Shown: positions 45,791 through 57,534, counted from the first letter of the stretch. The stretch is 64,000 nucleotides of DNA from Dromiciops gliroides (GCF_019393635.1 NC_057865.1:301265885-301329884); one strand, 5' to 3'. Translations and numbers: made by a program. The notes: a model not told the origin generated them from the sequence alone.

Positions 45791-45984
45791 ACAGACACCA
45801 TAGGGGCCTGCACGGAGACTGTTATATGCCCTGCTACCAGAGAGCTGTGTGACCTTGGCCAAGTCCCCTCCCTTCTCTGGAGACAAGCACCTCAGAAACA
45901 AGCCTGGAGAGGTGGTCTGGAGCCAGGGAGGGAAGGGTCTTGAAATCCAGACAAAGAAGCTGGTATCTTATCCCCAAGGCAAGC

Positions 45985-46195
45985 CCCTGTAGGCTTGATG
46001 GGAAAAGAAACTTCTCTATTAGTTCTTGAACTCTCTCATGAGGTAGTGAGTTCCCTGTCACTGAAGGTCTTCAAGCAGAGGCCAGGTGACCACTTATCAA
46101 GAACCTTGTAATAGGGATTCTTGTGAAAGGGCACTTGGTCTGAACAACTGTGGGGGTCTCTTCCAACTCTGGCTTCCTTTGATGCTGTGAGCTCA
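45985..46195 (+). repeat. L3/CR1-like 3'-end relic
   Basis: GAGGTAGTGAGTTCCCTGTC, AGGTCTTCAAGCAGAGGCCA, GTAATAGGGATTCTTGTGAA and TCTCTTCCAACTCTGGCTT follow the L3/CR1 3' order. Confidence 0.6.
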
Positions 46196-46386
46196 CTCCC
46201 ACTTTTCCATCCCTGGAGGACAGAGTCCTGGGAAGGTGCCAAAGCATAGAGTTTCAGAGTGGGAAGGGGCTCCTTTAGGTGGGGGAAGGTTGGGAGGGCT
46301 CGTCTCATTTCTGACCTTTTTCTCCCTTCATCTCTGATGCCATCTCTGTCTCTCTCTGTCTCTGTGTCCCTGTCTCTCTCTCTGTC

Positions 46387-46534
46387 TTTTTTTTTTTTTT
46401 CTGGGTGAGGCAATTGGGGTTAAGTGACTTGCCTAGGATCACACAAGTAGTAAGTGTTAAGTGTCTGAGGCTGGACTTGACTCCTCGTGACTCCAGGGAC
46501 GGTGCTCTATCCACTGTGCCACCTAGCTGCCTCC
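46387..46534 (-). mobile_element. Marsupial SINE, minus, in a CT-rich microsatellite
   Basis: T14 tail at 46387-46400, body CAATTGGGGTTAAGTGACTT, head complement CCACCTAGCTGCC. Sits between CTCTGTCTCTGT-type repeats that flank both sides. Confidence 0.88.
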
Positions 46535-46544
46535 TCTCTGTCTC

Positions 46545-46684
46545 TTTTTTTGTGGGGCAATGAGGGTTCAGTGACTTGCCCAAAGTCACACAGCCAGTAA
46601 GTGTCAAGTGTCTGAGGCTGGATTTGAACTCAGGTCCTCCTGACTCCAGGCCGGTGCTCTATCCCCTTCGCCACCTCGCTGCCC
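46545..46684 (-). mobile_element. Second marsupial SINE, minus, 10 bases from the first
   Basis: T-run then GGGGCAATGAGGGTTCAGTG through to CACCTCGCTGCCC, again flanked by CTCTGTCTC repeat. Confidence 0.88.
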
Positions 46685-47151
46685 TCCTTCTGCTCTCTCT
46701 TCTGTCTCTGTCTCTCTTTCCTTGTATAGATCATCCTACCATCAGAGCGTCAGCTCTTCGAGGGCAGCAGCTGCCACTGTTTCCTGGCATCCCCCTATTC
46801 CAGCTGACCACAGCGCAGGGGCCTGTTGGGTTGAATTTGACTGAATCCTTGACAGCTGGAGGCCCTTCTCTGTTGGGATGGGAGGCTGGCCTGAGGGCCC
46901 TCTTGCAAGGACTCTGTGTTTTCCTAAGCTATCGTAGTGTGACTGAATGGAGACTTGGGGTGGACAGGGACCCGACTCTCACCCTCTCTGGGTAAATGTT
47001 TGATGGGTATGGAGTCTAGCGACCTCCCCTGGGGGGTTCAGGCTCCTCAGCCCAGGGGGTGGCTGGGCACTTGGTTAATAGTTACAAACCTTGCTCCATC
47101 ATGGGAAAATACCTCCCCCCCATGCCTAGTGGTCATTAAACTGCAAGCCTT

Positions 47152-47163
47152 CCCCCCCCCCCC
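47152..47163 (+). repeat. Homopolymer of 12 cytosines
   Basis: Uninterrupted C run between GCAAGCCTT and GTCCATTCC. Confidence 0.85.
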
Positions 47164-47184
47164 GTCCATTCCCAGAGGACATTT

Positions 47185-47365
47185 CTTCTGTTTCTGATTA
47201 ATAGATGAACTGGGAGAGAGACTCCTTTGGTCACTCATTATCCTGGCTAGAAAGAAGGGCCCTTCCTTCAGTAGCGCCGCCGGGTGTAAACAAAGAGTAA
47301 TTGCTTACTTTGAAAGAATTAAGTTACTGGTAGGAAATTTTAATTGGCCTATAAACCCCCACCTC
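47185..47365. promoter_or_regulatory. Candidate conserved enhancer with FOX and TCF/SOX words
   Basis: TGTAAACA at 47285-47292 is a forkhead consensus. The overlapping AACAAAG and the nearby ACTTTGAAAG resemble SOX/TCF-LEF sites. GATTAATAGATG, AGTAATTGCTTAC and TTTTAATTGGCC add homeodomain cores. Repeat-free. Confidence 0.35.
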
Positions 47366-48417
47366 CATGCCCACTCTGGGCTGGTGGCCCCCACTGTGAC
47401 GGCGGGAATACTTCCTTAATTGTCCATTCTGGATGTGGGCTTGTCCCTTCCTCATCCTTGAGCCCCTAAAAGGGCCCTTGGGGAGGAACAATAATGACGA
47501 TGAACCCCTGACTCTCAGGGCAGAATCGTGGGGCAAGGGTGAGAGGGGACCTTTGGGAGCCTAGAAGGACGTCCCATCCAGCCCCATCTGGGAGTTTCCT
47601 CATCTGTGGGACGTAAGGGCTCCGAGGTCCCTTACTTTCCAATCCCTCCTCTTGTTTCCAATGCTAGTTACTGTGTAAGGGCAGGAGTTAAACCAGAGAA
47701 CCCATTTACCTACCCTCAGGGCCCAGACCTCGCTGGGCTTTCTGGTCTCTTCTCTTCCTAATGGTGAGTGTGGAAGGAGCTTCTTGCTTGTCCTAAGTGT
47801 GAGGAGCGCTTGTGTTTGATCTGCACCAGCTCTGTCCCAGGGAGGCGCAGGAGGCCCTTGGCAGTTCTGGGCCAGGACACTCTCATTCCTTTGCCTGCCT
47901 CACGCTATCAGAGCAGATTGGTCAGGGAGCCCGGTGGTTAAGGATGTGGCATCTTCAGAGCACTTCCTGAAGGAGGGGGGGCGGGACGGATTACTGTCGG
48001 CTCTGGAGGACCAGCCCCTGATTAGGCAGGAGCAGCAGCTTAAGTGGGCTGTGATCTCTGCTAAGCCAAGGCTGGGTTGTACCTTTCTGGCCTCCCTGTT
48101 CCTCGAAGGCACCCATCGCCATCCCCTAATCACTTAATGACAGGATAGTCCTCATTAGACAAATCTTTTGTCTGAGCCCTTCATTGCCTTAGAAAGACCC
48201 TAATACAGTCTGGGGAAGAGCAGGAGAGCCTAGGGAAATGGCAGGCTCAGGCTCTCCAGCACCCGGTCCTCAGTCCTGTCCTGGATTCTCAAGGGATCTG
48301 GCTTCAGGCCTGGCAATACGGACGCTCTGAAGTGCCCCAGCATGGAACTGTGGCCTCCAGAGCAGCTCCCGAACACGGGCTCTGCCTCTAATCAAGCCTT
48401 CTACACTTTAAGATCCT

Positions 48418-48643
48418 TGATTCCAATCATGAAGGCTTGGGTTCAAATCCTCCTGCCCCTTCACTTACTTCGTGATCCTGGCCAAGTCACCTGCTATCTC
48501 ATTGCCCCCAGGCAACCATCTGAGATGATTAAATTGCAGTACAGGTTCAGAGCTGGGTGGCTCAGTGAATAGTGTGCTAGACTTGGAGACAGGAAGACCT
48601 GAATTCAGATCTTACCTCAGATACTAACTTAGCTGAGTAACCT
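48418..48643 (+). repeat. Two adjacent MIR/marsupial SINE relics
   Basis: 48418-48512 has GGGTTCAAATCCTCCTGCCC and CTGGCCAAGTCACCTGC. 48542-48643 has a tRNA-like head GAGCTGGGTGGCTCAGTGAA and CAGGAAGACCTGAATTCAGA, a second SINE class. Confidence 0.7.
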
Positions 48644-50544
48644 GCTCTCACCTGACCAAGGTGAGATGCCAAATCTGGTCCTTCCTCCCTGGATGCCCCC
48701 TTCCCTTCACTCCCCACTCGCCTTCCCCTGGCTGTCCCAAGAGGCCCCCGGACTCTGAGCCCAGACTCTATCCTGCCCTCCCGGGGGCCCTATATTTCTG
48801 GGCAGGTCGTTCAGAACACCCCACTTTCTGACTAGGGCCCAGGTTTGGCTGGGGCAGCCTCTAGGGCATCTGGTTGTTCAAGTGCCCAGGGCCATTTGAG
48901 CATCTCCAGACCAGGAGTCAGGGGACCAGGTGTGAGATCATCCTGGCTCTGCCCCTTTCCTAGCCACAGGAATTCCTGAACTCCGAGTCTGACTTTCCCT
49001 ATCTGTGAAATGGGTCCGATGATCCCAGGAGCACAGATTTAGAGCCGAAGAGACTTCAGAGGTCACATGGCTCAACCTCCTCATTTTTTTTTTTTTAAAT
49101 AGGAAATGGGATTTTGTCCAAGGGCACACAGGTAGTAAATAGTTGGGGCTGGATTTGAATCCAAGATTCCAGACTGCAGGCAGCTCCAGGGCTGTTTCCA
49201 CAGGACCCTGTATTATGCCTCTATCTGCCCCACTGGGCTGTTCTAAGCCTCATGTGATTGGATAGAATGGCCTTTGGAGTTAATGTGGGATCTCCCCTCC
49301 TCCCGCATTTTTTGGGGGAGGGTGAGATGTTTAACCCAAAGGAAAGAAGGTCTCACGGGGAAGACTCTGGTCCTTGGCCCCTGGCTACCGGAGATCCCAG
49401 ACAAGCCCCCTGCCCTCTGCAGCCTCCCTTCCCTCGTGTGCAGGATGAGGAGCTTGGATATGGGCTCGGAAGAATGAGGGAATTGAGCCGGGCCCCCCAA
49501 GGTGCTTCCAGCCACAAATCATCAGACCTGAGGCAAAGGAGTCGTGAGGGGAAGCTACCCCGAGCTCGAGGCTGGTTGGGGATGCTGACTTTGCTTCGTC
49601 CGAATCCCAAGGCCGGCCAGGCCCCCAGAGGACATGTGGCCCAACCTGGACCTGGGGGAAGGGGATCTCCTCGGCCCGCTCCCCAACAATGCCTTCTGGC
49701 CTCTCCTTGGAGCCCTCCACTGGTGGGGAGCTCACTACTTCTCAAGGCGGTCCCTTCCACTCTCAGCTCTCATGGGAAGGAGAGTCTTCCATAGACCAAG
49801 CCCCAAATGGGCATCTTGGTAACTCCCCCTCTGCTTGGTTCTGCCTTTGGAGCCAAGCAGCGGGAGGTCGTTCCCAGTGACTCTGGGCTCCCCAGCTTGC
49901 CACAGTTCACAAGCCTGCTTGGGGTCCTTTAGAGTTGAAATGATTTCCCCTGGGTCCTGCTTCTCTGTGAACCCCATTTCTCTTATTGCTACCGAGGCGG
50001 AAAGCTCAGGAGAGAGACCTCCGCCCCCTCCTCTCCTCCCTCGGTCCTCAGCCTCAAAACCAGGTGCCCGCCATCTCTTCATTTGGGCCTCTCTCCAAGG
50101 GAGGCCCAGTGCCTGATTTCACTGAAGGAGGCAGCTGGCTTTCTTTCTCCCTTGGGCAGTGGGACGTTCCCCTCAGTCTTCTGAGTATCGGCTTTGTTGG
50201 GGCAAATTCCTACTTAAACAGGCCCAGATTCCTGGCTGGAGAAGCGGCAGCCGGGCTCCTGCCAAGGCCAATAGCTATTTTGGTCTTCGGGAGATGCTTC
50301 TGTCAAAGGACCTGGGCGAGAGTGGCCTTGGGTGACGGGAACGAGTTCAGGGAGTTGGGGAATATGGCAATTGGACATTCGGCAGTGGTTGGGGCAAGAG
50401 AGCCCCTTCAGTCTCAGCCTCCTCCCCAGCCCCCCACATCCAAGCCCTCCTCCCCCCCCACACGTCACGGGCCTCCCACCCGGCCCAAGCCGGCCCCCAC
50501 TGCCTCGTCCTCCACTCAGCTATCCCTGATCTTTCTGCGGCTCA

Positions 50545-50925
50545 GGCCCCTGCTCACTCACCTTCAGTGGCTCCCGCTTCCTCTGAAGATCCCTTGCATC
50601 ATCTGGCTCCAGGCCTTTCCAGGCTTGTTACAAATTCTTCTCCTTCTCCCATCCCAGGTTCACCAGTGATCAGAGGGCCCCTGGGTCAGGCTCCCCCTCC
50701 CCACTTCTGCCCTTCAAGGCTCATCTTGATGGCCACCTTCTTGGCTCTTCCTGCCCCTCCCGGCCCGCTCCCCTTCAGTAGAATGTAACCTTCCTGAGGG
50801 TAGGTGCAGTCTTCAATGGCGATAGTGATGTCGCCACTATTTAATAGCGCTAGGTTTCTTTGTCTCCTTTGGGCCTTGCCCAGTTAGAGACTGACACATA
50901 GTAGGCACTTCAGTCCTTGCTAGGT
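50545..50925 (+). repeat. L2 LINE 3' end
   Basis: CACTCACCTTCAGTGGCTCC, GGCTCCAGGCCTTTCCAGGC, CTTCAAGGCTCATCTTGATG, AGAATGTAACCTTCCTGAGG and GACACATAGTAGGCACTTCA in canonical order. It explains the 3' part of a 227-codon open frame here. 48644-50544 before it is unassigned; 50926-52270 after it likewise. Confidence 0.8.
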
Positions 50926-52279
50926 GGCCTTGGGCTATCTCTCCAAGGTTTGCTGTGTGACCTTGGACAAGTCCTTTGCCCCTGGCCCTGAGAGGGTTGG
51001 ACAAATGGTCTCCGAGGACCCCAGAGCTTTCGGGGCAGGGTTGAATTCAAACCCTCCTCGGTTTCCAAGACCTCTTTGGGTGATTGCCAGGTGCTGTGCC
51101 CCTGCCCCCGCCGCGCCCCCTGGCTGCTCATCCTTCTCCACTCTGTCCTACCTGTCAGGGCATGAATCTGGGCTCCAGGCCAGCCCCTCCCTAAACTGAA
51201 CTTGAACCAGACAGGCGGGAGGCAGACTGGGGTTTAGACCTGCCCGCACCTTCCCGGGTTTCACAGGGAGCTAGGATGGCAGGCCTCCCCCTCCCCCCCT
51301 CACTGGCCAGCCTGGGACCGGCCAGCCCTTAAGCCTGGCCACAGAGGGAGCCTCTTTCATTGGGCTTCCCCATCACAGCGTGGGTCCCATCGCTTCATCT
51401 CTCTTCACACAGAAGGCCAGGCAGGTGCTCAGTCTGAGTTGGTTCCCTGTCCTTCCAGGAGGGTCCGTCAACTCGGCTCTGCCAGCACTTACAAAGGACC
51501 CGCTCTGGTCCTTGCTGGATACCCGGACAGCCAGGAGGGGTGCAGGCCCTGCCCGTGGGGGGCTCCAGGGAGTAGGGAGACAAAAATGTAACAACAGCCT
51601 GTGTGCCCAAGCTACTTCCATTCTATGTGCAGAGACTGTATGAGCACAGATGGCTAAATCAAATGCAAAGCAAAGTTGAGGTTGGGGCTGGGGACGAAAG
51701 AGGGGGAGGCCCAGGTCACACAGGAAGTAAGGAAGGGACACAACTGGGCTTCTACACCGGCCCTCTGGCTCCAGAGCCGGCCCTCTCCACAGTATGAGGT
51801 CGGCTGAAAAGGCAGATGCCCCAAAAAGGAGCATCTCTTTGTGTTTTAGGGATCCAGGGAGGCACGGCCCAGTCTAGCAGCTAGCGATGTGGATTGGGCT
51901 GGGGAGAGACTGAAGGCCATTTCTATAGGGAAGGTCATGAAGGCAGGTTGTGAGGAAGGAGGATGCTGGGACTTGGGATGGGAAGGGTTGGGCAGAGGGC
52001 ATGCCTGTGTGGCTGGAGGTGCCCCTGCCGCAAAGGGAAGTTTGGGGGAGACATGGATCTGGGGGGGTCAAAGGATAACGTCCCTTTGGACACGCTGAGC
52101 GTGTGATGCTGGTGGGTGCCGTCCTGGGTGCTTGGGAGCCTTTCCCCTCTGAGGAGCCCTGCCAGGCTCTGGTCCCCGTTTGGCCCCCAAGCCATCTGGA
52201 GGTGGCGTCCTTGGCACCTTTGCTGCCGGCCGAGCCAGAACCCTTCTCTCCTTCCCCCCAAACCCCACGGCCGGCTCTC

Positions 52280-52470
52280 TTCCCTAGGCCAGGTTTTCCT
52301 GGGCTCGGGATTAGAGCCTCCCAGAGTCCGTCCTGGGTCGTCAGAACTAATCAGCATTTCAAAGGGCAGTAATAACAAGTGAAAACTAACTCTGGAGCCA
52401 ATAGCCCCAAGGCACCCCAGGGTGTGACCGCAGCTGCTCACCGCTGATTAACCCTTTCCTCCCCAGATAA
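52280..52470. promoter_or_regulatory. Candidate conserved enhancer island
   Basis: GATTAGAGCC, AACTAATCAGCATTTCAAAG, GCAGTAATAACAAGTGAAAAC, GGAGCCAATAGCC (CCAAT) and GCTGATTAACCC in under 200 repeat-free bases; the ATAACAA word is forkhead/SOX-like. Confidence 0.3.
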
Positions 52471-52669
52471 CGCCAGCCAGCCTGGCTCTCTTTCCCCAGC
52501 CCTGGGGCTGGCTATGGCCCGGGGGGATGTGACAAGAATCTTTCCCTCTGGGAGCCCCAATTTCCTTCTGTAGGAAATAAAGGGACTGGGCCCTGGGGCC
52601 CCTCCCAGCTCTTCCACACGAGGTCCCAAGGTATCCCCTGCCTCCAACCTCGGCATCTGTCCACACTGT

Positions 52670-52895
52670 TCGAAGCCTTTCTGCCTCCTGGTACCTGGCT
52701 GAACTCCCCTGCCTTTCCCCTTCCCTAGCAGAGGTGGGGCCTTCCCTGCAGGCTTATCCCCTTTTAGTACTTACACGAGTTGTTTATGAGGAGACGTTTG
52801 CTCATTGTCTCCTCGTTGGACTGGAAGCCCCTTTGTAGCCTTAGCATGGTGCCTACCACTCAGTAGGTGTTTAATAAATGCTTACTGTTGACTTC
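52670..52895 (+). repeat. L2 LINE 3' end
   Basis: GTTGGACTGGAAGCCCCTTT, ACCACTCAGTAGGTGTTTAA and TAAATGCTTACTGTTGACTT. Confidence 0.8.
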
Positions 52896-52902
52896 ATATT
52901 CC

Positions 52903-52978
52903 TTGTTCTAATGTTCCTCCCAGCTCTGACCTTCCCTGTTCTCAGGTCGCTCCAGCTCTGACATTCTATAGTCTTTTG
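52903..52978 (-). repeat. 33-bp tandem family, short minus copy
   Basis: TTGTTCTAATGTTCCTCCCA/GCTCTGACCTTCCCTGTTCT, about two modules. Confidence 0.7.
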
Positions 52979-54649
52979 GATTGTTGTGGGTTTGGAGGAG
53001 GGGATCTCCCCACCCGTTCTAAGGCCCCTCTGAGTGTCTGCAGCTTCTCTCTTGTTCCCGGCAGCTCTTCCTCTTTTCCTGACTCCTTCCCTTTGCTTTA
53101 CAGGCTTTCTTTCTGTTTATTCATCGAGGGTTCCCCCTCCTCTGTTCTTAATTTTAGAAGCAAAGAACAGAATGTTTTGTGTTTTGTGTCTCATTTGTGT
53201 GCGGCCCTCTGCTGATGTTGCTTTCTCTGGGCATCTGTGGGTCCCCAGCCCAGCCCCATGGGCGATTTAGGGGAAAAAACCCCAAACTAACCCAACTCTG
53301 GAATGTTCAGCCTGATCCTAGGAAGTTCTGCAGCTTCCCCTGAACCCAGCAAGGAAGGAAGGAAAATGGGCCAGAGAAGAATGGCATGCCCACATCTGGA
53401 GGCTCCTCTCAGCCTCAGTCTTCTCGGCCATGAAATGGGCATCCTACTGGTACCTGCCTGGCAGGGCTGTCATGAGGCCCCAGTGAAACAACACAGATGG
53501 CAAGAAGGCTTTGAAAAGCTGAGGAGGACCTAGGCTTGTGGTGCCATCATTTTTATTGGGATGGGGGCAGCGTGGCCTGGGGTGGGGCAGAGGCAGGAAG
53601 ACCTAACCTGGGGCCCTGGACATGGCAGACCTGAGGCCAGTCTGCACTGGCCAGGCAGCTTTCCTGGGCTGGGGGTTTCTGAGTGCACTGAAGTCACAGG
53701 CTGAGTCTCCGGCCAATTATTCCTATTCATTGCTGTTATTATTACACAGCTGGAGGTGGGTGAGAGGCATGGAAGGAGGGCTGAGTCTGGGAGCTGGGTC
53801 CAGCTCCTGCTTCTCTCTGCCTTGGTCTGGGGTGCTGGACCAGAGGAGAGGGGGTGGTGAGGGGGCTGGGGTGTGTGACTGGAGGAGAGAAGCATGAGGG
53901 GGACTCAGCCCAAATCTGCACTTGGGAAGGGGATTGGCCTTTTTCTGCTTGAGAGAGGGCGGGGCGGGGACATGGAAAGAGGCCAGCTCAGGCCTGATGG
54001 GAAAGCTTCCATCAGAGGGCCTGGGGTCAGTCTGATGAGTCATTAACCTCGGTGTGCCTCTGTTTCTCCCTCTGTAAGCGAGGGGCCCTTTCAGCCCTAA
54101 ATCTACAGTCCTTTTTGGGACTGAGGGGGAGCTCTCCCACGGGAGGATGCCCCCTTGGGTGGTAGTGAGTTACCCATCCCTGAGTCTTCAAGCAGAAGCT
54201 GCCTGTCTGTCTGTTCCATGTGCCTTCTGATTCCTCTCCCCACCCCCAGCTCCAAGAGTCTGTGACCACAGGAGGAAGTGGTGACACTGGCCCGTCTGAG
54301 CTTAATTGGCAGCTTGGGATGACTCCATCTCCGGGGGATGTTGCTCAGAGGCAGCACCTCTGGTGGTCCCAGCCTTGGGCTTTGGGGGGGGGTGCCCAGA
54401 ATGAGTCCCCGGGGGTCCTGGCAGTGGGGGCTGGGCCTCAGCCCTCCTGGGGTGTCCTGGGACCCCCCAGCAGCCAGAGTAGGTCTGTTCTTCCTTCATA
54501 AGCACTTCTCAATGGTGGGTGCTTTTCTGGTGTCAGTGGCCCTGTGGTTACTAGGCCTGAGAAGGAAAGGGCTCTGTATGTCCCATGCATGTGCAGGTGT
54601 ATGTGTGTGTATTCAGAGAGCCTGATGGTCCCTTGGGGAGCCTAGACTT

Positions 54650-54980
54650 AGAACTGGAAGGAGCTTTAGTGATCATTTGACAGAAATGGAAACTGAGGCC
54701 AAAGGACTTACCCAGTATCTCACAGGCAGTAAGTGTTAGAGCTGGGCTGGAACCCAGGTCTTCCCTACACCAGACCCAGCACTCTTGGGAGTATTTAGTC
54801 ATGGTGCAGAAGGGGCACACACTGAATTTCTAAGACCTGGGTTCAAATCTTGCTTTGACGATTTGCTCTCTCTGTGCCCAGGGTGAAGTCCCTCTGCCCT
54901 TTCTGAGTCTCAATTTACTCCTCTGTAAAATGAGGCTGTTGGACATAGCCCTTCCAGCTCTGATGCTCTGTCCCTCTACT
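54650..54980. repeat. MIR-type relics (minus at 54650-54790, plus at 54833-54975)
   Basis: Left: GACAGAAATGGAAACTGAGG, CACAGGCAGTAAGTGTTAGA. Right: GACCTGGGTTCAAATCTTGC, CTCCTCTGTAAAATGAGGCT, CCTTCCAGCTCTGATGCTC. 53000-54649 is otherwise unassigned. Confidence 0.7.
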
Positions 54981-55499
54981 AGGCTGCACCCCACATTTTA
55001 TGAGGGACCCTGCCAAGCTGGAGCCAGCCCAGGGACTGGAGGTGATGTCATGTGAAAGAGCCCTTTAATCTGGGAGAGAAAGAGCCTTTGGGTGGGGCCC
55101 TGATTGCATTCATATGGAAGTGGGATTAGATGTTTTCTGCTGGGCTCCAGGAGGCAGAGCTGGGCACAATGTGTGAGCTTGTGTGTGGGCTGCTGCTGGA
55201 GGTAGTGAGCTCCCCATCAAAGCCAGCTCCCTGCAAACCTCCGGGCCTTTGATTCTGATTTTCCTTTGAGAAAGATGCCGACCCCCTCCCCCTCCAGCGG
55301 CTGCCCTCCAACTTAGCAGCAGCCGGGGCGAGAAAGGGGAAGGAAGGCACCTGGCCAAAGGCGGGCAGCGGGGTCTCATCATACCCACCCAGGGGGTGAT
55401 GTCGGAAGCAGGTCTGAAGCCTCGGGTTCTTTGCCGCCTTTTGGACCCGGGGCCTCAGTTTCCTCTTCTGCCTCTGTCAACTGAGGCTTGCCTGGCTCT

Positions 55500-55900
55500 G
55501 AATCCTCCCACCTCTTTGAGGGGCTAATTTTATGATCATCTCATTATTTTTAATTAATGTCATGCTCTATTGTGTTCTTTATTTCAAAGAGCTTTGTCTT
55601 TCTGGGCCGAGAGGCTTTGTTTTGGTTCTTAGGAGAGGGGCCCAATCCCACCCTCCATGGTCTGCGGCCCTGGCAGTGCCCAAAGGGAGAGGATGGGGTG
55701 CTGCATGCTAATGACCCGCTCTGTGGGCTCTGTGCCTGATCCCTGTGTTTGGTGAGAAAGAGCGGCAGCCTGGCAGCCTGGCAGCCTGAGCCTGCTCCTG
55801 CTCCCGATCCTGCTCCCGGCCAGACCCGGGAGGGAGAGACCTTAATAACCGTGATTGACAGGGTCAGGGCCCTGGCCCCAAGATGGCGGCCTCTGGGCCC
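55500..55900. promoter_or_regulatory. Candidate regulatory island with YY1 and PBX/MEIS-type sites
   Basis: 55530-55600 is AT-rich (TTTTTAATTAATGTCATGC). CAAGATGGCGGCC at 55879-55891 is a full YY1 consensus, and ACCGTGATTGACAGGG at about 55848 contains the TGATTGACAG PBX/MEIS word. CAGCCTGG is repeated three times at 55768-55792. Confidence 0.35.
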
Positions 55901-56619
55901 TGCAGCCGAGCAGGCTGGGAATGGGCTGCCTTTCCAGGCCACGTCCGTCATTCCTCAGAAGCCGGAGTGCCCCTCGCGAATGGGCCCTGGGAGGCTCATC
56001 ACTCTTGTCACATTCCTTTCTCCTTCGAGCTCCTGGAAGCAGAGCAATGATAGGAGCTTGGGCTTTAGAGCTCGAGGTGTGGGGATTCTAGAGCCAGGGC
56101 TGTCCTCAGGGAGCTTCCCTTCCCCCGGGGCAAACAAGTGGCTACAAGATCCTTACAACACAGTTCCTGGGGCCTCAGTGGTGGGAGAGTCTCAACTGCT
56201 GTTGAGGGGCCCCGAGGAGAAGAGGCCCAGAAAAGGGGCGCTGGGCACGCTCCCCAAAGGAGCCATTTCCCCTAAAACTTTGCATATTTCTGTATAAACC
56301 AGCACCCTGGCCCGAGGCTGGCCATGAAAGAGGGTGGTCATCCCCATTTTACAGGTGAGGAAGATGAGGCCCAGAGATGGGAAGCCTTTGCCCAAGGTCG
56401 CCCATTTAGGGAATGGCTGCCTAGGATTTGAATCCAGGACTCTTGGTACTCTTCAGCACTTGTTATATTGTGCGGCTGCCTTGTGTCTCTCGTGTGGATC
56501 CCGAGGGTTTCTAGAAGTCAGAAACACGGGGTTTGGGGGATGTGTGTGTGAGTGTTTTGTAAACAGAGTCACCCACGTGTCTCTACTAGGGAAGGGTGAG
56601 CAGGCTGATTTTTGTGCTG

Positions 56620-56715
56620 TTTAAACGGGAAATGTGTTCCGCGCCCTAAAGCACAGGGTGCTCGCGGCGCAATTTAACACGTAATTCCCCGGGAGTCTTT
56701 CGTGTTCTGCAGAGG
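56620..56715. other. CpG-dense patch in intron 1
   Basis: Holds TTCCGCGCCC, CTCGCGGCGCAATTTAACAC and CCCCGGGAGTCTTTCG, an unusual CpG density for this intron. No exon or repeat is recognised. Confidence 0.4.
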
Positions 56716-57244
56716 CGTCTGCTCAGGGAGGCCAGAGATGGGGCCCCCGTGGCGTCTCCCCTGGAATGAGGGCTCAGACCCAGCCAGAGCGAAGGTCTCT
56801 CAGTTCAGGTAGTCTCTGAGCTCGGTCCCACCTCAGCCAGTGAGTGTCTGCAATGGAGTGTTGACGTGGGTCCCTTCTGAGGGCAGGCCCTCTGGGAGCC
56901 CACCCCAGAGCTGGGGCTGGGGCCGAGGGTCATGAAGATCAGGAGGCCACCGCCACAGCTGCCGGGACCATAGATCACCCGGCGTGTCATCGGCCTTCCT
57001 CCTTACGCAGCCAGTCTTGTCTGTTTTCTGAATCAGTCCCGGAGCTCCCTGGAGGCCAGGTCCGTGGTCCCGTCTGGGGGCTCTCCATGGCACTCAAGGA
57101 CTCCATTATTTGGAATGCTACTGAATGCTGCCTAATCTTTATCAATACTTTCATAATAGCTTTCCAATCGATTGATGGATGGATGGATTGGTTTGCTAAC
57201 ATACTCACCAGCCTCTATGTGCCTTATACTAAGAATTTGGGGGA

Positions 57245-57470
57245 TTATTTTAAAAATATTTCTATTGATTTCTTGTTTTTATATCACAGTCATTTCCAAT
57301 ATACACCCACTAGCCATTCCTTATAATCCAGAATAAAAGAGAGAGGGAAAAATAACAGTTTAGCCAAATTAACCAACATTGCAACCATGTCCGATATTGT
57401 ATGCAGTGTCTCATAGCCATAGTCCCCCACCTCAGCAGAGGAGGAGGAAGAAGACCTCCGCCTTGTTTGG
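57245..57470 (-). repeat. Probable L1 3'-end variant immediately upstream of exon 2
   Basis: AATATTTCTATTGATTTCTT, GAATAAAAGAGAGAGGGAAA, TTAACCAACATTGCAACCAT and CCATAGTCCCCCACCTCAGC match a marsupial repeat text I recall, in antisense. It ends about 65 bases before the exon 2 acceptor. Confidence 0.45.
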
Positions 57471-57534
57471 GGCCGGGTTTCAGCTCTGCCCACCTGAGCC
57501 AGGTGTCTGAAGTAGCGTCTGTCCCTTCTTGCAG

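Larger units (their letters stand above)
9339..57534 (+). other. CELSR1: CELSR1 intron 1 (about 48.2 kb)
   Basis: The donor is TCAG/GTAAGAAT and the acceptor is TGTCCCTTCTTGCAG/AT. A plausible branch adenosine (TCTGA) lies at 57510, about 24 bases before the AG. Translation into the intron stops at once (Gly-Lys-Asn-stop), so retention would truncate the protein after EC9 begins. I recognise no further coding exon on either strand. The contents are repeats and candidate regulatory islands listed separately. A very large first intron is usual in CELSR genes. Confidence 0.93.

Noticed and set aside
49986..50669. 227-codon ORF
   Set aside because: Its 3' third is an L2 LINE 3' end and the remainder is Pro/Ser-rich with no family signature.
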